Of a stretch of 57,240 bases of DNA, positions 1 to 8,050 are shown in pieces. The stretch is from RUG12783 sp946409545. GTDB lineage: Bacteria; Bacillota_I; Bacilli_A; RF39; UBA660. Under the pieces are notes generated by a model. It worked only from the letters and a program-made list of their open reading frames with translations, was not told the origin of the DNA and did no database searches. The translations under genes and the position numbers were made by a program. Position 1 is the stretch's first letter, and each line of letters starts with the position of its first letter. The DNA is taken from the NCBI GenBank assembly GCA_946409545.1, contig CAMJWT010000012.1, forward strand, positions 1 to 57,240, in the 5' to 3' direction.

Positions 1-372
1 CAAAAACAAAAGATTGAAAAAGAAAAAGAGAGTTTAGAACAAGCTTTATCTGAAAGAGAATTTAATAAAGTACCTGAGGCCAAAAAAGGACCTTTACGTA
101 CAAGTGCTTATATTAAAGATCGTAAAAAAGCTTACCGAAGAGAAGCTTTAAAATTCACTCTAGTGTTTGTTGTTATTGATGTTATGATTTATTTTATGAC
201 TAATTATATTAATTATTTACATTTATTTGATATAATTTGGGTTAATATTGTTGTAAGTTTAGTTTTACTTATTTTAGTTATCTTCTTTTTCACATATCTT
301 GTGGAAAGAATTTATGGTGAAAAAGCTTATAAAAGAATGATTAACAAGAAAAAGAATGTAAGTAAGAACTAG
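1..372 (+). CDS. Membrane protein, 5'-truncated by window edge
   Basis: The frame is open from base 1, so this is the C-terminal 123 residues of a longer protein. It begins with a charged Lys/Glu-rich, probably coiled-coil stretch (about residues 1-20), then a basic juxtamembrane region, then two hydrophobic helices (about residues 52-70 and 78-100), and ends in a Lys-rich tail. This suggests a cytoplasmic helix followed by a two-pass membrane hairpin. I do not recognise the family. It ends three bases before sufB and may be co-transcribed with it. A start codon at 163 exists but would fall inside the first membrane helix, so it is not the real start. Confidence 0.7.
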   Translation, partial: QKQKIEKEKESLEQALSEREFNKVPEAKKGPLRTSAYIKDRKKAYRREALKFTLVFVVIDVMIYFMTNYINYLHLFDIIWVNIVVSLVLLILVIFFFTYLVERIYGEKAYKRMINKKKNVSKN

Positions 373-375
373 GGG

Positions 376-1692
376 GTGATTTCTATCGAAATCATTGGAT
401 TATCTAGTGATAATATAAGAAAAATATCTGATTATAAAAAAGAAGAAGATTATTTCTTAAATTATCGATTAGAAAGTTTAAAAAAGTTTTATGAAATAAA
501 GGATCCCACTTGGGGTCCTTCTTATAATATTGATTATGATAAGATTATCTATTATAAAAGTGTTGATAGCAATATAACTAATAATTGGAGTAACGTTAAT
601 TGTTCTATTAAAGATGAAATTAGTGGTTTAGGTGTTATTGATAGTGAAAAGAAAATGGATGGTTTAGGAGTTCAATATGAAAGTGAAGTTATCTATCATA
701 ATATGATAGAAGAACTTGAAAAAAAGAATGTTATTTTTACATCTATTGATGAAGCTATTAAAAAATATCCTCAGCTTGTTAAAAAATATTTTGGAACAAT
801 TGTAAGTAATAGTGAGAATAAATTTGCCGCTTTAAATGGTAGTGTATTTTCTGGAGGTAGTTTTATTTATATACCACCGCATACAACTCTTGATAGACCT
901 CTTCAAAGTTATTTCCGAATTAATAGTCGAAATATGGGTCAATTTGAAAGAAGTTTAATTATTGTTGATGATGATAGTAGCCTACATTATATTGAAGGAT
1001 GTACAGCGCCTGAGTATAGTGATTCATCACTTCATGCAGCAGTTGTTGAAATATATGTTGGTAAAAATAGTACATGTCGTTATTCAACAATTCAAAACTG
1101 GGCAACTAATGTTAACAATTTAGTTACGAAACGAGCTTACGTATGTGAAAATGGTAAAATGGAATGGATTGATGGTAATATTGGAAGTAATGTTACAATG
1201 AAATATCCATGCTGTATTTTAGCTGGTGATAATTCAAGTGGTACTTGTATTACAATATCGGTTGCTACTAATAATCAAGAACAAGATACTGGTGCTAGAA
1301 TGATTCATTTAGGTAAAAATACAAGAAGTAAAATTATATCTAATTCCATTGCTAAAAATGGTGGTAATGCTACTTATCGTGGTAAAGTTGATATTAAAGA
1401 AAGTGCTATTAATTCTGAGAGTTTAGTTAAATGTGATACTTTAATTATTGATGATAAGAGTAAGAGTGATACTTATCCTGTTAATATTAATCGTAATAAT
1501 AGTAGTAATATTATTCATGAAGCTACTGTAAGTAAGATTAGTGAAGATAATTTGTTATATCTAGAAAGTAGAGGAATTGATCGCGAAACAGCTACTAATT
1601 TAATTATTTTAGGTTTCTTAGATAAATTTAAAAAAGAATTACCTGTTGAATATGCGGTTGAACTTAATCAATTAATTAAGAAGTTAATATAA
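376..1692 (+). CDS. sufB: Fe-S cluster assembly scaffold protein SufB
   Basis: SufB forms the SufBC2D scaffold on which Fe-S clusters are built. The 438 residues match the family throughout: 'MGQFERSLIIVD', 'HYIEGCTAP', 'QNWATNVNNLVTKRA', 'MEWIDGNIGS', then 'KCDTLIIDDKSKSDT' carrying the conserved Cys, and 'HEATVSKISE' carrying the conserved His-Glu pair used in cluster assembly. The end 'PVEYAVELNQLI' is also typical. The GTG start at 376 lies inside the strong Shine-Dalgarno AGGGGGTGA (371-379), which is odd; a rare in-frame ATC at 385 would have better spacing, so the start is uncertain. The other suf genes lie about 13 kb downstream, unlike the contiguous sufCDSUB of most Bacilli. Confidence 0.95.
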   Translation: MISIEIIGLSSDNIRKISDYKKEEDYFLNYRLESLKKFYEIKDPTWGPSYNIDYDKIIYYKSVDSNITNNWSNVNCSIKDEISGLGVIDSEKKMDGLGVQYESEVIYHNMIEELEKKNVIFTSIDEAIKKYPQLVKKYFGTIVSNSENKFAALNGSVFSGGSFIYIPPHTTLDRPLQSYFRINSRNMGQFERSLIIVDDDSSLHYIEGCTAPEYSDSSLHAAVVEIYVGKNSTCRYSTIQNWATNVNNLVTKRAYVCENGKMEWIDGNIGSNVTMKYPCCILAGDNSSGTCITISVATNNQEQDTGARMIHLGKNTRSKIISNSIAKNGGNATYRGKVDIKESAINSESLVKCDTLIIDDKSKSDTYPVNINRNNSSNIIHEATVSKISEDNLLYLESRGIDRETATNLIILGFLDKFKKELPVEYAVELNQLIKKLI

Positions 1693-1716
1693 ATGTAAAG
1701 ATTATTATAAAATAAG

Positions 1717-1743
1717 GAATTAAACTATGTTTAATTCTTTTTT
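1717..1743 (+). terminator. Rho-independent terminator after sufB
   Basis: GAATTAAAC (1717-1725) pairs with GTTTAATTC (1729-1737), followed by a T run. Confidence 0.8.
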
Positions 1744-1744
1744 A

Positions 1745-1753
1745 TGTTAAAAT
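1745..1753 (+). promoter_or_regulatory. Extended -10 promoter (TGTTAAAAT)
   Basis: TGT-TAAAAT directly after the terminator T run and 15 bases before the next ATG. No good -35 box is seen. The same 9-mer stands before sufC. Confidence 0.45.
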
Positions 1754-1767
1754 AAGGTTGTGATAAT

Positions 1768-3699
1768 ATGAAAAATAATAGTTTAAATTTTATAATTGGT
1801 ATATTAGCTGTATTAATTCTTATTGTCTTTGTAATAATGATAATACCTTCTAATGGTAGGGGTACTCCTTTTGAAGAAAGTCTTATTTTTAAGACTAATA
1901 ATATTACTATGGATATTAAAAAAGGTGAAGTTGCAAAGATTAATTATGAATTAAATAAAGATATTCCTATAACATGGACAAGTAGTAATCCTAAAGTTGC
2001 TTCTGTTGTTGATGGCAATGTATCAGCGTTGTCACTTGGAAATACAACGATTATTGGTACCGTTAATTATAATAATAGTGAAGCATCAATAAGAAGTATT
2101 GTTAAAGTTTATGAAGGAGAAAGAGGGATAACTTTATCAGAAATAACGTTTCCTACAAGTGAACTTGTTATAAGTACAGGAACTGAATATGTTCTTCCGA
2201 TTACTTATAATCCAACGGATAGTTATGTTACATCTATTAACTATAATACGGATAATAATAGTAAAGTTAGTTTTAATGATAATATCATGCAAGCTAAAGA
2301 AGCGGGTGACTGTAATGTTAGAGTTACGGTAAATGATAGTGTATATAAAATAATACATGTTATTATTCTTGATGAAAAAGTAGAAACAAGATTTGTTAAT
2401 CCTCTTGAAAAAATAATTATTTCAAAAGGTAAAATTGAACTTGAAATAGATGATAAAGTAAAAGTTGATTATCGAGTTGAACCAGTTGATGGCTATATTT
2501 ATAGTACTAAATGGGAAAGTAGTGATAATCAAATTGTATCCGTTAATAATGATGGTGAATTATATGGCTTAAAAGAAGGAGAAGCGCAAGTAACTTTAAC
2601 TGTAAATGAAAAGTTTGTTGGTAAAATTAAGGTTAAAGTTGGAACAAGAATGCAAGATATTAAAATTGATTCTTCTACTAATTTAACGATGAAAACAGGT
2701 GATACATCCCAAATTCAAACAACCATTGTTCCTAGTAATACATCTAATAAAAAGTTAACTTATAAAAGTAGTAATGGTAGTGTAACAGTATCAGATACTG
2801 GCTTAATTAAAGCGATTAAAAGTGGTAAAGCCGTAGTAACAGTATCTAGTCCAGATGGTAAGATTAATAAAAATATTAATGTTACAGTCTTACAAAGAAC
2901 GGGTGTTATTGGTGGTGAAGGAATATGGGCTTATACAGATAGTAAAACAGTTACGCCAGTAAGAGCTAGTACAAGCTTCTTTTATAATCTTGCAAGTAAA
3001 GGAATTGGTTCAATCTCTGGTAATACATATCGATATGGAAGTTATACATATGATATCGACAGAAGTTCATTATCTAGTAATGGTGTTAATGCAATGGTAA
3101 GAATTTATTATGCAAGTGGTGCTGATTTAAGTCTTGCTAATACCTTTACTTTTATAGGTGGCGCTGGTGAACGTAATTGGGGTAGTTTCTTCTCAGCTAT
3201 TAATCGTGATCCATCGATGATTAAAACAGGTGGTATTGTTATTCTTATATCAGGAAGAAGTGGTTATAGTGCTAAAGAAGCTAAACTAGGAACGGACTTT
3301 GTAAAAGCCATAACTAAACAAAAGAGTGGCGTGAGAAATGCCATTGGTGGATATTCGATGGGGGGACCAGCTGCAGGGGATGCTTTTGCATCAGGTGGCT
3401 ATGATTCGTTGTTTGTTGTTTGTTCATATATTAATGGTGTTGCTGAAAAGAATATCAAAAATAAAGAAATATATGTTTACTCACCAAGAGGAGATTCGAT
3501 GTTAAGTACAACAATCCCAATGTTAAATAAAATGAAGAGTAGTGGTTATAATAATGTCACGATTGTTACTAATAATAGTCAATTAATAAATAATTATAGT
3601 GGTAGTATGTTAGTTGTAAATCCAGGTACTGCTCAAGGTTCAGGTCATGGTTATACCAACATAGTTAACTCTAATATGTTTGCTTTCGCATGTAAATAA
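1768..3699 (+). CDS. Membrane-anchored Ig-like (BIG2) protein with alpha/beta-hydrolase-like domain
   Basis: The 643-residue protein has an N-terminal membrane helix (about 6-28), then about four bacterial Ig-like group 2 domains (roughly 45-375) recognisable by 'ITWTSSNPKVASV', 'TKWESSDNQIVSV' and 'LTYKSSNGSVTVS'. The C-terminal 260 residues look like a serine hydrolase: 'GGYSMGGPA' gives a G-x-S-x-G nucleophile near residue 530 and 'GSGHGYTNI' a plausible catalytic His near 627. Orientation puts the enzyme outside the cell, held off the membrane by an Ig stalk. The substrate is unknown. Start ATG 1768 follows AAGGTTGTGATAAT. It is probably a single-gene transcript, flanked by terminators. 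Confidence 0.8.
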   Translation: MKNNSLNFIIGILAVLILIVFVIMIIPSNGRGTPFEESLIFKTNNITMDIKKGEVAKINYELNKDIPITWTSSNPKVASVVDGNVSALSLGNTTIIGTVNYNNSEASIRSIVKVYEGERGITLSEITFPTSELVISTGTEYVLPITYNPTDSYVTSINYNTDNNSKVSFNDNIMQAKEAGDCNVRVTVNDSVYKIIHVIILDEKVETRFVNPLEKIIISKGKIELEIDDKVKVDYRVEPVDGYIYSTKWESSDNQIVSVNNDGELYGLKEGEAQVTLTVNEKFVGKIKVKVGTRMQDIKIDSSTNLTMKTGDTSQIQTTIVPSNTSNKKLTYKSSNGSVTVSDTGLIKAIKSGKAVVTVSSPDGKINKNINVTVLQRTGVIGGEGIWAYTDSKTVTPVRASTSFFYNLASKGIGSISGNTYRYGSYTYDIDRSSLSSNGVNAMVRIYYASGADLSLANTFTFIGGAGERNWGSFFSAINRDPSMIKTGGIVILISGRSGYSAKEAKLGTDFVKAITKQKSGVRNAIGGYSMGGPAAGDAFASGGYDSLFVVCSYINGVAEKNIKNKEIYVYSPRGDSMLSTTIPMLNKMKSSGYNNVTIVTNNSQLINNYSGSMLVVNPGTAQGSGHGYTNIVNSNMFAFACK

Positions 3700-3730
3700 A
3701 TGTAAAATTTGCAAAGAAAAATGTTTACTC

Positions 3731-3775
3731 AAAAAGAAATATTTGTATTATTAAAAAAACAAATATTTCTTTTTT
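3731..3775 (+). terminator. Rho-independent terminator
   Basis: Perfect 16-bp inverted repeat: 3731-3746 pairs with 3759-3774, loop 12 bases, ending in a T run. Confidence 0.9.
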
Positions 3776-3833
3776 ATATATAAAAAGAATTATTTATTTA
3801 ATATTTATAAACAAAATGATGTTTTGACTTATT

Positions 3834-3863
3834 TTGACATCAATTTAACTCCTTATTTATGAT
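3834..3863 (+). promoter_or_regulatory. Sigma-A-type promoter of ssb
   Basis: TTGACA at 3834-3839 and TATGAT at 3858-3863, spacer 18. Transcription would start about 15 bases before the start codon. Confidence 0.65.
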
Positions 3864-3883
3864 GAATTTGAAAGGAGGGAATT

Positions 3884-4219
3884 GTGTTGAATAATGTAAT
3901 GTTAGTTGGAAGATTAGCCAATGATATTGAAAAGAAAACTCTTGATAATGGCAAGAAAGTATTAAAGATATCTCTTGCTGTTAATCGTAGTTATAAAAAT
4001 CCTGATGGAATATATGAAACAGATTTTATTGATTGTATTCTTTGGGATGAACTTGCTAATAACTTATCAGAGTATTGCAAGAAAGGTGATGTCATTGGTA
4101 TTCGTGGTAGACTTCAAGTTTCATCTTATGAAAAAGATGATGTTAAGAGAAAAGTCGTTGAAGTAGTTGCTGAAAAGATTACTTTCTTATCTAGTAAACA
4201 TAAAGATGAAGAAGAATAA
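3884..4219 (+). CDS. ssb: Single-stranded DNA-binding protein, short form
   Basis: An OB-fold SSB: 'MLNNVMLVGRLANDIEKK', 'LAVNRSYKNPDG', 'TDFIDCILWDELANNLSEYCKKGD' and 'IRGRLQVSSYEKD' match the family in order. At 111 residues it is close in size to B. subtilis SsbB/YwpH and stops after the OB fold with 'KHKDEEE'. It lacks the long linker and the hydrophobic-acidic tip (DDDLPF-like) with which major SSBs recruit partner proteins, though the acidic end may be a remnant. Start is GTG 3884 or TTG 3887; TTG gives better spacing to AAAGGAGGG (3871-3879). It is transcribed alone rather than in the usual rpsF-ssb-rpsR operon. Confidence 0.9.
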   Translation: MLNNVMLVGRLANDIEKKTLDNGKKVLKISLAVNRSYKNPDGIYETDFIDCILWDELANNLSEYCKKGDVIGIRGRLQVSSYEKDDVKRKVVEVVAEKITFLSSKHKDEEE

Positions 4220-4240
4220 TTTTCTTCTTTTCTTTTTTTA
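4208..4240 (+). terminator. Weak terminator after ssb
   Basis: GAAGAA (4208-4213) can pair with TTCTTC (4222-4227), followed by a T-rich tract; it overlaps the ssb stop codon. Confidence 0.4.
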
Positions 4241-4278
4241 TTTTTCATATATAATGTATATATGTCGGAGATATTAAT

Positions 4279-5700
4279 ATGATTGTTTTTTCTTATATTT
4301 TATGCTTTATATCGATAATAATAATGTGTTCGATATATTATTATTTATTTGTAATGGGAACCGTTAGTTTCTATGAATTTGCATATCTTATATCCCATAA
4401 TATGGGAGCTGGTGGATCTTTAACAGTTGTTATTGATACAATTATTCCTTGTTTATGGATTTTTACTTTATTATTAATAACAATTATTATTTTGGAAAAA
4501 TATGTATTAAAAGATAAAAAAAGAAAGATTATCTTTTCTATTATATTTTTTGTTTTAAGTATCATTAGTTTATTGAAGACTGTTCACTTTGATGAATATG
4601 TTATAAATAGTTTTAAAGAAACAACAATATATGAAGAATATTATGTTGATACTAATAAAGTAAAAGTAGAATTACCTAAAAAGAAAAGAAATTTAATAAT
4701 TATTTATTTAGAAAGTATGGAAGCTTCATTATTTTCAAAAGAAAATGGTGGTGCTTTTGATCAATCGATTATTCCAGAACTTGAAGATATTGCTTTTAAT
4801 AATAGTAGTTTTTCAAATACTTCAAAATTGGGTGGAAGTTATACATTAACTAAAACTGCGTTTACCGTTTCATCATTTACTGCTTCCACAACAGGAACAC
4901 CAATTAACGTTAAGTTATTTAAAGGTTACAGTGAGAAAAGACCTTTTATGAAAAACGTTAAATCTTTAGGTGATATCTTAAGTGAGAATGGTTATAACAT
5001 TGAATTAATGCAAGGTAGTGAAAAAGAGTTCTCTGCAATGGATTTGTATGTTAAATCAAATGGTGACTTTAAAATATTTGATAATAATACAGCTAAAGAA
5101 AAAGGACTTGTTCCTAAAGACTATTTTGTATGGTGGGGCATTGAAGATAAAAAGATTTTAGAATTTTCTAAAGATGAAATATTAAACTTATCTAAAGAAT
5201 CTGAACCATTTGCTTTTATTTTATTTACAATGGATACTCATTTTAAAGATGGTTATTTGGATAAATCATGTGAAACTCCATATAAAGAACATCTAGCTAA
5301 TTCTTATGCTTGTTCATCAAAGATGGTTAATGAATATATAGAATGGTTAAAAGAACAAGATTTTTATGATAATACAACAATTGTCTTAATGGGTGATCAT
5401 CAAGTTATGCAAGATAGTTTCTATAAAAATCATAAAGATTATACAAGAGTAAATTATAATGCAATAATAAATAGTATGATTAAAGATAGTCCAAAGAATC
5501 GAGAATTTAGTATGTTTGATATGTATCCAACAATAATCGCAAGTATTGGAGGAACAATTGAAGGAAATAAATTGGGTTTTGGTGTAAATCTTTATAGTGA
5601 TGAAAAAACAATGATTGAAATACTTGGAAGAGATACATTTAATGATGAACTTTTAAAACATAGTAAGTATTATGATAAGAATATTTTTACAAGTAAGTAA
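4279..5700 (+). CDS. LtaS/OpgB-family phosphoglycerol transferase (sulfatase fold)
   Basis: A 473-residue membrane enzyme. Three N-terminal membrane helices (about 1-28, 48-72, 84-100) precede an extracellular sulfatase-fold domain. 'NLIIIYLESMEASLF' carries the metal-binding Glu, 'YTLTKTAFTVSSFTA' the likely catalytic Thr region, and 'IVLMGDHQVM' the Asp-His metal ligands. 'FILFTMDTHFKDGYLDKSC' resembles E. coli OpgB (MdoB) more than S. aureus LtaS. The family transfers phosphoglycerol from phosphatidylglycerol to lipoteichoic acid or glucans. The polymer made here cannot be told from sequence. ATG 4279 follows CGGAG; a TATAAT lies at 4250-4255. It is monocistronic, with a terminator at 5703. 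Confidence 0.85.
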   Translation: MIVFSYILCFISIIIMCSIYYYLFVMGTVSFYEFAYLISHNMGAGGSLTVVIDTIIPCLWIFTLLLITIIILEKYVLKDKKRKIIFSIIFFVLSIISLLKTVHFDEYVINSFKETTIYEEYYVDTNKVKVELPKKKRNLIIIYLESMEASLFSKENGGAFDQSIIPELEDIAFNNSSFSNTSKLGGSYTLTKTAFTVSSFTASTTGTPINVKLFKGYSEKRPFMKNVKSLGDILSENGYNIELMQGSEKEFSAMDLYVKSNGDFKIFDNNTAKEKGLVPKDYFVWWGIEDKKILEFSKDEILNLSKESEPFAFILFTMDTHFKDGYLDKSCETPYKEHLANSYACSSKMVNEYIEWLKEQDFYDNTTIVLMGDHQVMQDSFYKNHKDYTRVNYNAIINSMIKDSPKNREFSMFDMYPTIIASIGGTIEGNKLGFGVNLYSDEKTMIEILGRDTFNDELLKHSKYYDKNIFTSK

Positions 5701-5702
5701 AT

Positions 5703-5727
5703 AAAAGATGAGAAATCATCTTTTTTA
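5703..5727 (+). terminator. Rho-independent terminator
   Basis: AAAAGATGA pairs with TCATCTTTT across a GAAA loop, followed by Ts. Confidence 0.85.
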
Positions 5728-5745
5728 TTTTATTATTAAACTTTA

Positions 5746-5774
5746 TTGACATGATTTGTCTAAAATGATATTAT
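5746..5774 (+). promoter_or_regulatory. Promoter of tRNA-Ser
   Basis: TTGACA at 5746-5751 and TATTAT at 5769-5774, spacer 17. Confidence 0.7.
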
Positions 5775-5788
5775 ATTTTTAGTCATTT

Positions 5789-5880
5789 GGAGTGGTACTC
5801 AAGAGGCTGAAGAGGCGTCCCTGCTAAGGATGTAGAGTGGGATTACTGCTGCGAGGGTTCAAATCCCTCCCACTCCGCCA
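5789..5880 (+). tRNA. tRNA-Ser (anticodon GCU)
   Basis: Acceptor GGAGTGG pairs with CCACTCC, G discriminator, encoded CCA. The anticodon loop CTGCTAA lies between CGTCC and GGATG. The long variable arm (GTAGAGTGGGATTACTGC region) is the class II feature expected of tRNA-Ser. Confidence 0.97.
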
Positions 5881-5891
5881 TTAATGATATG

Positions 5892-5913
5892 AAGTCACGA
5901 AAGTGACTTTTTC
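5892..5913 (+). terminator. Terminator after tRNA-Ser
   Basis: AAGTCAC-GAAA-GTGACTT hairpin followed by Ts. Confidence 0.85.
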
Positions 5914-5942
5914 TTTACTTTTAAGCCTTTTTGTGGTATAAT
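5914..5942 (+). promoter_or_regulatory. Promoter of the riboswitch-like leader
   Basis: Extended -10 TGG-TATAAT (5934-5942), with a weak TTTACT -35 at 5914-5919 and spacer 17. Confidence 0.6.
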
Positions 5943-5950
5943 ATATAGCG

Positions 5951-6076
5951 TATTGAAAGGGAGTAGTTCCCATTTATTAATGGTTTATATCTCGTCTATA
6001 GGTTTTTATACCCGGGAGTAAAGAATATTATATATTTGAACAAGACTTTTACGTAATGTGGGGGTCTTGTTTTTGT
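5951..6076 (+). ncRNA. Candidate yybP-ykoY (Mn2+) riboswitch with terminator
   Basis: The leader has the two most conserved yybP-ykoY ends: GAAAGGGAGTAG at 5955-5966 and CAAGACTTTTA at 6041-6051, which pair as AAAGG/CTTTT to close P1. Between them are a hairpin and an ACCCGGGAG segment resembling the second conserved loop. CAAGAC, the 3' strand of the aptamer, is also the left half of a terminator (AACAAGAC 6039-6046 with GTCTTGTT 6064-6071 and a T run). That is the antitermination logic of this class: ligand binding holds P1 and prevents the terminator. The assignment is by eye; a covariance-model search with RF00080 would decide. Confidence 0.55.
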
Positions 6077-6082
6077 CTTCTT

Positions 6083-6117
6083 AAGGCTTCTATATTCGTA
6101 GAAGTCTTTTCTTTTCA
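6083..6117 (+). terminator. Second terminator-like hairpin before the 6120 gene
   Basis: AAGGCTTCTA (6083-6092) pairs with TAGAAGTCTT (6099-6108) with one G-U, loop TATTCG, then a T/C-rich tail. It ends only a few bases before the ATG. Confidence 0.55.
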
Positions 6118-6119
6118 AT

Positions 6120-6752
6120 ATGAAAATATTTAGAAAGGATTTTGAAGACAAAAAATATATTATGGAATACAAAAAAATTATTCTTAAAAGTTGTCACCAA
6201 GAGGAGTATCCAGATTTAGAAATCATTTGTCGTGTTTTACAAAAAGAAGAAATTGGAGAATATTTAAGAAATATTCCCGAAGAAAAGAAGTTTATTGGAA
6301 CAAAGATTGCTCCAGTAGCTGCTAGAAGAGGTGTTGTAGGCGAAAAAGTTGATACGGTATTAAAGACAGTTATTGATGGACGTGAGTATATCTTATCTGA
6401 AGAATCAGGCGTTGTAAAAGAACGAGATGGTTTAGTGGATATTGTTGTTACAAACGTATCAAGTACATCAAATGAAGAATATATCGTAAAAGCAGCTAAA
6501 TTCGCAAAAACTTATAATGCCGATGGTAGTGGATATTATATTCCTGCAAGGGACCCTAGAATTTTAACAGAAGTTCCTGAAAACTTAATTATTATGACTG
6601 CTTGGGGTAGCGAAGCTATTTGCTTACAAGGTAGTTATATTGTTACTTATAGTGAAGAAGAATGTGATTATAATACTCTAGAACGTGGTGCTAAAGAATC
6701 AACTTATGAAGTTACTCCAATTAATGGTCAATCAAAAGTTTTAAGAAAATAA
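6120..6752 (+). CDS. Unknown protein, PGDYG-like C-terminal region, behind riboswitch-like leader
   Basis: A 210-residue soluble protein without signal peptide or membrane helix. The part from about residue 60 ('FIGTKIAPVAARRGVVGE') to 185 contains 'KAAKFAKTYNADGSGYYIP' and 'IIMTAWGSEAICLQGSYIV', a pattern like the small PGDYG family, which has no known biochemical role. I assign no function. The ATG at 6120 has no Shine-Dalgarno; it sits directly after two terminator-like hairpins, so translation as well as transcription may be controlled. The next ATG (6162) also lacks a well-spaced site. If the leader is a manganese switch, a metal-linked role is possible, but that is inference. Confidence 0.7.
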   Translation: MKIFRKDFEDKKYIMEYKKIILKSCHQEEYPDLEIICRVLQKEEIGEYLRNIPEEKKFIGTKIAPVAARRGVVGEKVDTVLKTVIDGREYILSEESGVVKERDGLVDIVVTNVSSTSNEEYIVKAAKFAKTYNADGSGYYIPARDPRILTEVPENLIIMTAWGSEAICLQGSYIVTYSEEECDYNTLERGAKESTYEVTPINGQSKVLRK

Positions 6753-6761
6753 ATTCCTAGT

Positions 6762-6800
6762 AAAAAGAAAAATGGTAGTTTATCTATCATTTTCTTTTTT
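6762..6800 (+). terminator. Rho-independent terminator
   Basis: AAAGAAAAATGGTAG pairs with CTATCATTTTCTTT around a TTTAT loop, followed by Ts. Confidence 0.85.
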
Positions 6801-6827
6801 TTTGTTTCATTTGTTTTATAAATAGTG

Positions 6828-6833
6828 TATAAT
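6828..6833 (+). promoter_or_regulatory. -10 box of ackA operon
   Basis: TATAAT 25 bases before the ackA ATG. Only a poor TTTCAT is seen at -35 distance. Confidence 0.5.
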
Positions 6834-6857
6834 ATCTTTGAAAAAGAGGAGAGATTT

Positions 6858-8036
6858 ATGAAAATTTTAGCAGTAAATTGTGGTAGTTCATCACTTAAAT
6901 TTAAAATGTATGAAATGCCTGAAGAAGAAGTATTAATTTCAGGACTATTTGAACGTATTGGTGATAATGGTTCTAGTTATACAATTAAAGTAAATGGAGA
7001 AAAGTATAGTAAGGATATTGAACTTCCTACGCATATTACAGCTTTTGAAATATTAGTTGATGAATTAAAGAAAAACAAGATTATTAAGAAATTAAGTGAA
7101 ATTAAAGGTGTAGGACATCGTATCGTTCAAGGTGGAGCTTATTTTGATAAGACCGTTGAAGCAGATGAAGATGCTGTAGCAAAAATTCAAGAATTAGCTA
7201 CTTTAGCACCACTTCATAATGCAGCAGCTATTACTGGTATTAATGCAGCTAAAGAAGTTATTCCTGATGCTTTACAAACAGTAACATTTGATACAGCTTT
7301 CCATCAAACAATGGATCCTGTTAATTATATGTATGCTGTTCCATATGAATGGTATACTGATTATAAAGTAAGAAAATATGGAGCTCATGGTACAAGTCAT
7401 AAGTATATTGCATCTAGATTAAATGCAATTTTAGGAAGAACAAATACAAAGTTAATTACTTGTCATATTGGTAGTGGAGCAAGTATTTCTGCTATTCAAG
7501 ATGGACGTTGTGTTGATACATCTATGGGATTAACTCCAAACGCAGGACTTATTATGGGTACTCGTTGTGGTGATGTTGATACATCAATTTTAACTTATAT
7601 TATGGGTAAAACAGGAATGAGTCCAAAAGAAATGGATACAATTCTAAATAAGAAGAGTGGATTACTTGGAATATCAGGAGTATCAGGAGATTCTCGTGAT
7701 ATTGAAGAAGGAATAAATAAAGGTGATGATCGTTGCATTTTAGCACAAAAGATGTATGTTCAAAAGATTATTGATTACATTGCAATGTATTATTTTGAAC
7801 TTGGTGGTGTAGACGCTATTGCATTCTCAGCAGGTGTTGGTGAAAATTCTATTCGTACAAGAACAGATATTATGGAAGGATTAAAAGTATTAGGAGTTAT
7901 TCCTGATTATGAAGCTAACAATTGCCGTGGAGAAGAAGTTTTAGTAACAACTCCAGAATCAAAAGTACCATGTTATGTTATTCCAACCGATGAAGAGGTT
8001 ATGATTGCGCGTGACGCATATAATCTTTGTAAATAG
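6858..8036 (+). CDS. ackA: Acetate kinase
   Basis: Converts acetyl phosphate and ADP to acetate and ATP, the last step of acetate fermentation. The 392 residues are full length: 'MKILAVNCGSSSLKFKMY' at the N terminus, 'GHRIVQGG', 'VTFDTAFHQTM', 'RKYGAHGTSHKY', 'CHIGSGASI', 'GDVDTSI', and 'AFSAGVGENS' near the C terminus. The ATG at 6858 is preceded by AGAGGAGAG, and the protein then aligns from its first residue; an upstream GTG at 6825 would add 11 unrelated residues. It is followed after 14 bases by the DHH gene and then ysxC, probably one operon. No pta is in the window; acetyl phosphate would come from Pta acting downstream of PflB. Confidence 0.97.
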   Translation: MKILAVNCGSSSLKFKMYEMPEEEVLISGLFERIGDNGSSYTIKVNGEKYSKDIELPTHITAFEILVDELKKNKIIKKLSEIKGVGHRIVQGGAYFDKTVEADEDAVAKIQELATLAPLHNAAAITGINAAKEVIPDALQTVTFDTAFHQTMDPVNYMYAVPYEWYTDYKVRKYGAHGTSHKYIASRLNAILGRTNTKLITCHIGSGASISAIQDGRCVDTSMGLTPNAGLIMGTRCGDVDTSILTYIMGKTGMSPKEMDTILNKKSGLLGISGVSGDSRDIEEGINKGDDRCILAQKMYVQKIIDYIAMYYFELGGVDAIAFSAGVGENSIRTRTDIMEGLKVLGVIPDYEANNCRGEEVLVTTPESKVPCYVIPTDEEVMIARDAYNLCK

Positions 8037-8050
8037 ATTGGATTAAGATT

